Made by a program: the position numbers and the translations under genes. Source: Candidatus Bipolaricaulota bacterium (GTDB lineage: Bacteria; Bipolaricaulota; Bipolaricaulia; RBG-16-55-9; DRXL01). Taken from it: 14,130 nucleotides of DNA. Where the stretch lies: assembly GCA_026414955.1 (NCBI GenBank), contig JAOAIA010000028.1, forward strand, positions 1 to 14,130, written 5' to 3'. Of the stretch, positions 7,333 to 13,205 are shown piece after piece (the first letter of the stretch is position 1; the number at the start of each line of letters is the position of its first letter). The notes below the pieces were generated by a model. The model was not told where the DNA came from, did no database searches, and worked only from the letters and a program-made list of their open reading frames with translations.

Positions 7333-8365
7333 AACTGTGAAAGTGCTGGGCGGGATCGCGCTGCTCGGCGTGCTCGTCGTCATTGGGTTTTACGGGTATC
7401 AGAGATTCTTCGCAGCCCCGGCGCAGACGAACAGCGCGCGCAGTGGCGACCGCGCCCGCGACTCGAATATAGTGACCGTCACGAGAAGAGACCTCGTGCG
7501 CACGGTCGCAGCGTTCGGCGAAGTCTTTCCCAAAGAAGAGATCGTATTGCGTTTCAAGACCGGCGGCATCGTCCAAGAGATCTTAGTGCGTGAAGGCGAG
7601 CGCGTCCAGAAGAATCAGATACTCGCTCGCCTCAGCAACGCCCAACAAGAGCTAAAGCTATTACAAGCCAAGAACGCTTATGAAGCCGCGAAGATCAGCG
7701 CGCCTCCTAATGAGATTCAGATCAGAGAACTCGAATACAAGATCGCCCAAGAAGAGTATGAGTATACGATTCTCAAAGCCCCTTGGGATGGGGAAGTGAT
7801 CGCTCTGCACGTTCAAGAGGGCGACAGCGTCACTCATACGACCGATATTGTGACCCTGCTCAACCGCGATGAGATGTTCGTGACGGTAGACATAGACGAA
7901 GTTGATATTCGCGAGATCGCGCTGGGGCAGCGCGCCCGCGTCATGCTTGAAGCTTATCCCGACCTGCGATTCACTGCCGAAGTGACAGCTATTGATTATC
8001 GGGCTGTCGCCAAAGGGAGCACCAAGGCCGTTGCAGTCACGCTCAAGCTCTTGCAGAGCGATCCGAGAATTAAGCCGGGCTTTTCGGCTAAGGCCGAGAT
8101 CATCGTCGCCGAAGTCAAAGATGCTCTGCAAGTTCCGTTGTCAGCGATTCGTACGGCTGGGGGCAAGAGCTTCGTCGCGCTTGTGCGGGGCACGACTATG
8201 GAGCAAGTCGAGGTCCAAGTCGGCTTGACGACGACGGAGGTCGCACAGATCCTCTCAGGGCTTCAGGAGGGAGATCGAGTCCTAGCTGTCAACGCGACGA
8301 CCCGACAAACTCAAACGCAGCAGCGCAATGTCCCCCTTGCGCCCTTTGGCTTCCCAGGACGGTGA
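7325..8365 (+). CDS. MacA/HlyD-family periplasmic adaptor subunit of an efflux system
   Basis: 346 residues. A single N-terminal membrane segment (about 8-23) anchors it in the inner membrane. Then come the split biotinyl-lipoyl-like domain (halves near 70-102 with GGIVQEILVREGERVQ, and 148-180 with KAPWDGEVIALHVQEGDSV), a beta-barrel domain (about 185-265, including LGQRARVMLEAYPD) and a membrane-proximal domain (266-325, VPLSAIR and GLQEGDRVLAVN). The helical hairpin between the lipoyl halves (about 104-147) is short, near 20 residues per helix, and contains a proline break. The hairpin normally contacts the TolC tip. GGAGG (7313-7318 region) precedes the ATG inside the end of the channel gene, so translation is coupled. 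A typical membrane-fusion protein; the cargo is unknown. Confidence 0.88.
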   Translation: MSRTVKVLGGIALLGVLVVIGFYGYQRFFAAPAQTNSARSGDRARDSNIVTVTRRDLVRTVAAFGEVFPKEEIVLRFKTGGIVQEILVREGERVQKNQILARLSNAQQELKLLQAKNAYEAAKISAPPNEIQIRELEYKIAQEEYEYTILKAPWDGEVIALHVQEGDSVTHTTDIVTLLNRDEMFVTVDIDEVDIREIALGQRARVMLEAYPDLRFTAEVTAIDYRAVAKGSTKAVAVTLKLLQSDPRIKPGFSAKAEIIVAEVKDALQVPLSAIRTAGGKSFVALVRGTTMEQVEVQVGLTTTEVAQILSGLQEGDRVLAVNATTRQTQTQQRNVPLAPFGFPGR

Positions 8366-8369
8366 GACG

Positions 8370-9056
8370 ATGGGCGAGCTGTTTCATCTTGAAGACGTCA
8401 CCAAAGTCTACAAGATGGATGAGGTCGAGGTGCGTGCTCTCGACGGGGTCAGCTTTGCCATCCAGAGGGGGGAGTTTCTCGCGATCATGGGGCCATCGGG
8501 GTCTGGGAAGTCTACGGTCATGCATCTCTTGGGATGCTTGGATCGCCCCACGTCGGGCCGGATGGTCTTGGACGGTTTGGATTTGCTCAAAGCTTCGGAC
8601 AATCAGCTCGCTGAAATTCGCAACGCCAAGATCGGCTTCGTCTTTCAGCAGTTTAATCTGCTGCCGAGGGAAAATGCGCTGCGCAACGTCGAGACCCCGG
8701 CGATCTATGCTGGGGCGAGGCGCGCCGAGCGCGTGCGCCGAGCGAAAGAACTGCTCGAGCGTGTGGGCTTGGGAGATCGTCTCTTTCACTTCCCGTCGCA
8801 GCTCTCTGGGGGCGAGCGTCAACGAGTTGCTATCGCGCGGGCGCTCATGAACGATCCGGCGATCCTCTTGGCTGATGAGCCGACGGGCAATCTCGACACC
8901 AAGACCGGCGAAGAGATCTTAGCTCTGTTTCAGCACTTACACGACGAAGGGCGCACAGTCGTCTTGGTGACGCACGACCAGCGCGTGGCCAGCTACGCTT
9001 CGCGAATTCTTCACATGCAAGACGGGCGTATTCTTAGAGACGAGCGTGTGAACTAA
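8370..9056 (+). CDS. MacB/LolD-type ABC transporter ATP-binding protein
   Basis: 228 residues, a full-length ABC ATPase of the type that powers MacB, LolCDE and FtsEX. Walker A GPSGSGKST (41-49), the Q-loop at VFQQFN (91-96), signature LSGGERQRVAIARA (145-158), Walker B ILLADE (165-170), D-loop NLD and the switch His202 (VTHD) are all intact. The ATG at 8370 is chosen because the sequence from GELFHLEDVTKVY matches the usual N-terminus; an in-frame ATG at 8328 would overlap the adaptor gene by 38 bases. The stop is three bases from the permease start. In E. coli MacB this domain is fused to the permease; here it is separate, as in many other phyla. Confidence 0.93.
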   Translation: MGELFHLEDVTKVYKMDEVEVRALDGVSFAIQRGEFLAIMGPSGSGKSTVMHLLGCLDRPTSGRMVLDGLDLLKASDNQLAEIRNAKIGFVFQQFNLLPRENALRNVETPAIYAGARRAERVRRAKELLERVGLGDRLFHFPSQLSGGERQRVAIARALMNDPAILLADEPTGNLDTKTGEEILALFQHLHDEGRTVVLVTHDQRVASYASRILHMQDGRILRDERVN

Positions 9057-9059
9057 ACT

Positions 9060-10271
9060 ATGAGCTTTCTGGAGATGCTGCGCACAACTATAAATAGTCT
9101 GAGCGCACACAAGCTGCGCACGGCGCTCTCCGTGTTGGGGATTTTGATCGGCGTCGCGTCGGTGATCGCGATGATCTCTGTGGGCCAAGGAGCGACGTAC
9201 GACATTCGCTCACGCGTCGAGTCGCTGGGAGCAGATCTTGTCACCGTCAGTCCAGCATTTCGCGTCGGACGTGCAGGTGTGGCTAGCACGCAAATCACTG
9301 AGACGTTCACGCTCGAGCTCGCTGACGAGCTGAGCAAAGCTCCCGCTGTGCGCGATGTCGTGCCCGTCATCCAGACCAACGGGACGATCAAATACCGAGA
9401 TCGCAATCTCCAGACGACGCTCATGGGCGTGACCCCGGCATACCCGAGTGTCGTGAACTATCCCGTGGCTCGCGGACGGTTCTTCTCCACACAAGATTTA
9501 GAAAGCTACGCAAAGGTGCTCGTGCTGGGCAGTGAAGTTGCGCAGCAGCTCTTCCCTGACGAAGACCCCTTGGGCAAAGAAGTCGTGCTGGAGCGTGCTG
9601 GGACGCGCTTTCTCTTCACTATTATCGGGGTGATGACGAGCAAAGGGCAGCTCGGCTTTGGGCAATACGACAATAGAGTCTATCTGCCCGTGACTACCGT
9701 TGCGCGGCGCATCACCGGAGACCGCACGGTGAATTTCTATAACTTACGGGTTGCCAGCGCTGATCAAGTTGACGAAGCGATTGCCCAAGTCGAGTTTATT
9801 CTCTCACGCAGAATCTCTAATCCCGAAGACTATCGTGTGCGGGCGCAGCAAGACATCATCGAGACGGTCAATCAGAACGCTATTACTATGACGTTTCTCC
9901 TGGGCGGGATTGCAGCTATTGCGCTGTTAGTCGGGGGAATCGGGATTATGAACATTCTCTTAGTCTCGGTCGTAGAACGCACGCGGGAGATCGGGATTCG
10001 CAAGGCCCTGGGCGCGAAGCACCGAGACATTCTCTGGCAGTTTCTGACCGAGTCAGTGTTTGTGAGCACGCTGGGGGGAGTGATGGGGCTGCTTATGGGT
10101 GTAGGAGTGGCAGCGTTGATCGCGTCGTTCAGCCGATGGCCGCTGATCATCCCGTCGTATGCTATTTTCTTAGCCTTGGGGTTCTCGCTGACAGTGGGGT
10201 TGATCTTTGGGGTCTATCCGGCGGCGCGAGCAGCGCGGCTCGATCCCGTTGAGGCACTGCGATATGAATAA
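9060..10271 (+). CDS. MacB/FtsX-type ABC transporter permease
   Basis: 403 residues with the MacB mechanotransmission topology. One membrane helix near the N-terminus (about 21-42, after RTTINSLSAHKLRTALS) is followed by a large periplasmic domain (about 45-270, MacB_PCD type, with the VARGRFFS and LGSEVAQQLFP motifs). Three C-terminal helices follow (about 275-303, 332-356, 366-388). The cytoplasmic coupling motif VVERTREIGIRKALGAKH (304-321) contacts the ATPase, and the C-terminus YPAARAARLDPVEALRYE is characteristic of this class. With the adaptor and TolC-like channel it makes a tripartite exporter that pushes periplasmic substrates out. Cargo may be antibiotics, lipids or peptides and cannot be told from sequence. 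It is the last gene of the operon; no intrinsic terminator follows. Confidence 0.93.
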   Translation: MSFLEMLRTTINSLSAHKLRTALSVLGILIGVASVIAMISVGQGATYDIRSRVESLGADLVTVSPAFRVGRAGVASTQITETFTLELADELSKAPAVRDVVPVIQTNGTIKYRDRNLQTTLMGVTPAYPSVVNYPVARGRFFSTQDLESYAKVLVLGSEVAQQLFPDEDPLGKEVVLERAGTRFLFTIIGVMTSKGQLGFGQYDNRVYLPVTTVARRITGDRTVNFYNLRVASADQVDEAIAQVEFILSRRISNPEDYRVRAQQDIIETVNQNAITMTFLLGGIAAIALLVGGIGIMNILLVSVVERTREIGIRKALGAKHRDILWQFLTESVFVSTLGGVMGLLMGVGVAALIASFSRWPLIIPSYAIFLALGFSLTVGLIFGVYPAARAARLDPVEALRYE

Positions 10272-10306
10272 AGCTGAGGGCTGACTGCTGCAAGCTGAGT
10301 GCTCAC
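10272..10306 (+). repeat. Degenerate tandem heptamer repeat
   Basis: Directly after the permease stop codon come five consecutive 7-base units: agctgag, ggctgac, tgctgca, agctgag, tgctcac, with the consensus NGCTGAN. Short 7-base tandem repeats of this type occur between genes in cyanobacteria and some other bacteria and tend to vary in copy number. No function is apparent. Confidence 0.6.
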
Positions 10307-10428
10307 TTCCTGAACCCCGGCGGCCCAGGGGTAGTTAGTCAGGTCGCCGTGGTTGGCAAAATAATTGCCCCCGTGTTCAGCGCCAGCCGTTGTTTTATCG
10401 AAGCTACCCCACCCAGCACTACTCAAGC
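10307..10428 (-). pseudogene. Possible remnant of a coding sequence, unidentified
   Basis: On the minus strand this gap reads, without stop codons, a protein-like stretch with aromatic and glycine residues (AEHGGNYFANHGDLTNYPWA) and ordinary-looking codons. It has no start of its own, ends in the heptamer repeat and permease gene, and begins upstream in the promoter of the next gene. It may be a gene fragment left by a rearrangement, or chance. I do not recognise the family. Confidence 0.15.
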
Positions 10429-10457
10429 TTGACCTGCTCCCCCTTGGGACATATAAT
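10429..10457 (+). promoter_or_regulatory. Near-consensus promoter, leaderless type
   Basis: TTGACC (10429-10434), 17-base spacer, TATAAT (10452-10457). The ATG at 10466 is only 8 bases beyond the -10 box, so the mRNA is expected to begin at or next to the start codon. The interval GCCAGAGC contains no useful Shine-Dalgarno. Confidence 0.75.
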
Positions 10458-10465
10458 GCCAGAGC

Positions 10466-10843
10466 ATGTCTCAATTCCTTGGCCCACGAGAGCTTGCGGT
10501 GCTTGAGCGCATCGGCGATCTGATGCTTCCTGGAGATTCAGAATTTCCGTCGTTCTCCCAGACAGGCTGCATCACGTTCATAGACGATCTGCTGCGCTTT
10601 ATGAATCCCAAAGACCGCGATGATCTCAGAACTCTTTTGAAAGTGCTCTCTTTTCTGCCAAGTCCGCTGCTGCGCGCGTTTTTGAAGCTCTGTCACGGGC
10701 ACTGGACGCCAACGCTGCGCATGGTCGAGCTAGGACTGAAAGGGCTTGTCATGAGCTTGTACTACTCCAACAAGACAGCTCCTCAGTATACGGGACGCAC
10801 GCCGTTCGACGTGATCGGCTTTGCCCTGCGCAAAGTAAAATAA
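10466..10843 (+). CDS. Small helical protein resembling gluconate 2-dehydrogenase subunit 3
   Basis: 125 residues, mostly helical, with no signal peptide or clear membrane segment. The pattern LGPRELAVLERIGDLMLPGD near the N-terminus, a middle FIDDLLRFM helix, and a C-terminal LVMSLYYSN followed by GRTPFDVIGF recalls the gluconate 2-dehydrogenase subunit 3 family. Those small proteins pair with GMC-family flavin oxidoreductases, and a related helical domain is fused to some of them. The match is by overall pattern only. No GMC oxidoreductase or cytochrome subunit lies beside it in this window, so either the partner is elsewhere or the resemblance is superficial. It has its own strong leaderless-type promoter and stands alone, 149 bases ahead of pstS. 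Confidence 0.65.
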   Translation: MSQFLGPRELAVLERIGDLMLPGDSEFPSFSQTGCITFIDDLLRFMNPKDRDDLRTLLKVLSFLPSPLLRAFLKLCHGHWTPTLRMVELGLKGLVMSLYYSNKTAPQYTGRTPFDVIGFALRKVK

Positions 10844-10910
10844 TATCGCGCTGTCTGTCGCCTCACTTGCCTAGTAAGATACTCGTGGCGCAGCGACCCC
10901 TCCCCCCGAC

Positions 10911-10939
10911 TTGACAAGGCCCCCTTCTTAGTGTATACT
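10911..10939 (+). promoter_or_regulatory. Promoter of pstS
   Basis: Consensus TTGACA (10911-10916), 17-base spacer, TATACT (10934-10939): the strongest-looking promoter in the window. The perfect -35 means it does not look like a classical PhoB-dependent promoter, in which the Pho box replaces the -35; repression or another control is more likely. Confidence 0.85.
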
Positions 10940-10946
10940 TATGGCG

Positions 10947-10962
10947 CGATCTATATAGATCG
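10947..10962. promoter_or_regulatory. Perfect 16-bp palindrome at the pstS transcription start
   Basis: CGATCTATATAGATCG is a perfect inverted repeat beginning about 8 bases after the -10 box, at or just after the expected transcription start. Its position suits a repressor operator; in RNA it could also form a small hairpin. A similar element (CTATATAGAGCG) occurs at 12261-12272 downstream of the pstC -10 box. Confidence 0.55.
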
Positions 10963-10992
10963 TAGCCAAACTATACTAAAAGGAGGAGTACT

Positions 10993-12141
10993 ATGAAATT
11001 TCGCGCATCTCTTGTGAGACGCGCCGCGTTCGTCGCGTTGTTGGCCGTCGGGTCGGTTGTGTTGTCGTCGTTTGCTCAGCCGGGGGCTCCCAGGGACTCC
11101 AAGAATATCTTAGCAGATGGCTCCAGCACCGTCGCCCCTATTACGAAGGCGATGGCCGAAGAGTTCAAGAAAGTTCGCGCTGATGCCAACGTCACCGTGG
11201 GGGTCAGCGGGACTTCTGCCGGTTTTCGGCGCTTCCTGGCTTCCGAGACCGACATCAGTAACGCCTCGCGTGCCATCAGGGCGTCCGAGATCGAGACGGC
11301 AGCCAAGAACGGCCTCGAATTTATTGAGCTCTTGGTCGCCCTCGACGGCCTCACGGTTGCTGTCAGCAACAAGACTCAGATCTTCGGGAACGCTCCCGTC
11401 TGCTTGACCGTGGGTGAGCTGGAGCTGCTGTGGGCCAGAGAATCCGAAAAGTTCATCACGAAGTGGAATCAAGTGCGCACCACTCTGGCCAACGCCGATA
11501 TCACGCTCTCCGGCGCCGCTAGCACCTCGGGGACCTTCGATTTCTTCACCTCGGTGGTCAACGGCCGGGAGGGCGATAGCCGCCAGGACTACTTCGGCAC
11601 CGAAGAGGATCAGCTTCTGGCTCAACAGACCGGGGCCAATCCCTTCGCCCTCACGTACTTTGGCTATAACTTCTTCGTGCACAATACACAGCTGGTGCAG
11701 GCTGTCGCGATTGATCCGCGCCGCGACCTGATCAACGCCCCAGCCGATGTGCTTGCCGAGATCAACAAGCGCCGCGAGGCCAACAAGAAGCAACCGCTCA
11801 AGAACGGCGGCGGCGAGTGCAAGGGGATCCTCCCCACCACCGATACGATCTTAGGGTTCACTTATCAACCGCTGAGCCGCCCGCTCTTCATCTACGTCAA
11901 CAAGAAGAGCGGCGAGCGCCCGCTGGTGGACGAGTTCATCCGGTTCTATCTGGATGAGGCGCGCTTGGGCAATCAGGACTTCATGCTCAACAAAGCGGGA
12001 TATATGCCCGTTCCGCGCGATGTGCGCGACGAGGCTCGCACCTGCTGGAACAAGCGCATCACCGGGTCGGCCTTTGGCGGCCAATATGCCGGGCTCTCCC
12101 TCCAGGAGATCCGCAACAAGTACGGCCAACACTGCAAGTGA
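10993..12141 (+). CDS. pstS: Phosphate ABC transporter substrate-binding protein PstS
   Basis: 382 residues. An N-terminal signal peptide (about 1-28, basic MKFRASLVRR then a hydrophobic core, ending SSFAQ) directs export; there is no lipobox Cys, so it should be soluble in the periplasm. Phosphate-binding motifs are ADGSSTVAPIT (41-51), VSGTSAGFRRF (71-81), DISNASRAI (87-95) and GAASTSGTFDFF (174-185), the last of PstS-type (S/T)SGT loops. It is longer than E. coli PstS because of insertions around 250-280 and a C-terminal extension, and is closer to the SphX/PstS group. Four Cys (137, 276, 351, 381) could form two disulfides. AGGAGG (10981-10986) gives a strong ribosome site. It is first of the pst locus, with its own promoter and a hairpin before pstC. 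Confidence 0.94.
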   Translation: MKFRASLVRRAAFVALLAVGSVVLSSFAQPGAPRDSKNILADGSSTVAPITKAMAEEFKKVRADANVTVGVSGTSAGFRRFLASETDISNASRAIRASEIETAAKNGLEFIELLVALDGLTVAVSNKTQIFGNAPVCLTVGELELLWARESEKFITKWNQVRTTLANADITLSGAASTSGTFDFFTSVVNGREGDSRQDYFGTEEDQLLAQQTGANPFALTYFGYNFFVHNTQLVQAVAIDPRRDLINAPADVLAEINKRREANKKQPLKNGGGECKGILPTTDTILGFTYQPLSRPLFIYVNKKSGERPLVDEFIRFYLDEARLGNQDFMLNKAGYMPVPRDVRDEARTCWNKRITGSAFGGQYAGLSLQEIRNKYGQHCK

Positions 12142-12160
12142 TCCTGAGCCAACCCCGAAT

Positions 12161-12201
12161 GCCGAGTCTCCCAGGGGCACCCCGACCCTGGGAGGCTCGG
12201 C
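12161..12201 (+). terminator. Strong pstS-pstC intergenic hairpin (attenuator or mRNA-stabilising)
   Basis: Two 16-base arms (12161-12176 and 12186-12201) pair fully apart from one U-G wobble, with a 9-base loop. No U-run follows (the next bases are CCCCCTCCC), so it is not a standard intrinsic terminator. Such hairpins after binding-protein genes often protect the upstream message or reduce read-through, giving more binding protein than permease. Confidence 0.6.
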
Positions 12202-12218
12202 CCCCCTCCCTTCACCGT

Positions 12219-12247
12219 TTGACCGCCTCTCGCCCATGCGCTATAAT
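12219..12247 (+). promoter_or_regulatory. Separate promoter of pstC
   Basis: TTGACC (12219-12224), 17-base spacer, TATAAT (12242-12247), with expected transcription start near 12254. This lets pstCA be transcribed independently of pstS. Confidence 0.75.
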
Positions 12248-12260
12248 TTTTACAGAAAAA

Positions 12261-12272
12261 CTATATAGAGCG
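12261..12272 (+). promoter_or_regulatory. CTATATAG element downstream of the pstC promoter
   Basis: CTATATAGAGCG matches CTATATAGATCG of the pstS palindrome at 11 of 12 bases. It starts 13 bases after the -10 box, against 11 bases for the corresponding part at pstS. Likely a second copy of the same regulatory site, though only its central 8 bases are palindromic. Confidence 0.4.
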
Positions 12273-12281
12273 ATGTGAGTC

Positions 12282-13205
12282 ATGCGATCATCAGCGACCC
12301 AGCCTTCACTCCAAGCTCCACCGGGACGGTATCTCAAGGAGCGGCTCATCCAGGGGATATTCTTCCTCTGCGCCTCTTTAGCGATCATCGTCACCGTGGT
12401 CACCATCTGGATATTTCTATCGGGTTCAGGGATCTTCTTCACCAAGGTCTCGGTGTGGGAGTTCTTGAGCGGCATACGCTGGGCCCCGTTGGACGTCGCC
12501 CGCCCCTCCTATGGGGCCTTGCCCTTGATCGTGGGCACGCTCATCATCACCGGGATCGCGCTCCTAATTGCGGTGCCCATCGGATTGCTCAGCGCGATCT
12601 ATCTCAGTGAATTTGCGTCCGAGCGCGTGCGTCGGATCGCCAAGCCCATCTTAGAAATTTTAGCGGGCATCCCCACGGTCGTCTACGGGTATTTCGCGTT
12701 GCTCTTTGTCACCCCTCTGCTGAGCACGGTGCTTCCCGATATCCAGTTCTGGAACGCGCTCAGCGCCGGACTGGTGCTGGGGATTGCGATCATCCCCTTG
12801 GTCTCCTCGCTGAGTGAGGACGTGATCTACGCGGTACCCCGGGCGTTGCGGGAGGGGGCCTATGCTTTGGGCGCCACCAAGTTCGAGACGATCCGCCTCG
12901 TGATCTTGCCCGCGGCTATTTCGGGGATCGCGGCGGCGTTCATCTTGGCGATGTCACGGGCCATCGGCGAGACGATGATCGTGGCAATCGCAGCGGGACG
13001 CGTGCCGACCTGGCCTCCCGATCTCCTCCGGCCCCTCCAGACCCTGACGGTGCACATCGTCAACGTTGCTACCGGGGATGCCGAAGCGGGCGCGTTCATC
13101 TGGGCCACGATCTTCGCCATCGGCGCGCTGCTGTTTGTGATCACGTTTCTCTTGAATCTTCTGAGCTATTGGATCGTACGACGCTTCCGGGAGCAATACG
13201 AATGA
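12282..13205 (+). CDS. pstC: Phosphate ABC transporter permease PstC
   Basis: 307 residues, inner-membrane permease of the Pst phosphate importer. The first membrane helix (about 24-48) is followed by the typical periplasmic loop (VSVWEFLSGIRWAP), then the binding-protein-dependent permease core with five more helices. The segment LPLIVGTLIITGIALLIAVPIGLLSAIYLSEF (80-111, quoted here only by its pattern LP-G-T-A-P-G-YL-E) and AGIPTVVYGYFAL (128-140) are PstC hallmarks. The EAA coupling loop is EGAYALGATKFETI (191-204), which docks on PstB. No good ribosome site is seen before the ATG. The start is fixed by the usual cytoplasmic N-terminus. It overlaps pstA by four bases (ATGA), so the two are translationally coupled. 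Confidence 0.93.
   Translation: MRSSATQPSLQAPPGRYLKERLIQGIFFLCASLAIIVTVVTIWIFLSGSGIFFTKVSVWEFLSGIRWAPLDVARPSYGALPLIVGTLIITGIALLIAVPIGLLSAIYLSEFASERVRRIAKPILEILAGIPTVVYGYFALLFVTPLLSTVLPDIQFWNALSAGLVLGIAIIPLVSSLSEDVIYAVPRALREGAYALGATKFETIRLVILPAAISGIAAAFILAMSRAIGETMIVAIAAGRVPTWPPDLLRPLQTLTVHIVNVATGDAEAGAFIWATIFAIGALLFVITFLLNLLSYWIVRRFREQYE

Noticed and set aside
8328..8369. Upstream ATG giving a 242-residue ATPase
   Set aside because: The extra 14 residues lie inside the adaptor gene and do not match the usual N-terminus of MacB-type ATPases.
11020..11085. PstS as a lipoprotein
   Set aside because: No lipobox Cys near the signal peptide end; the region reads SSFAQPGAP, suggesting ordinary cleavage.
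11110..11793. 227-residue minus-strand open frame inside pstS
   Set aside because: pstS is unambiguous on the plus strand; long antisense frames are common in GC-rich coding DNA, and this one shows no domain.
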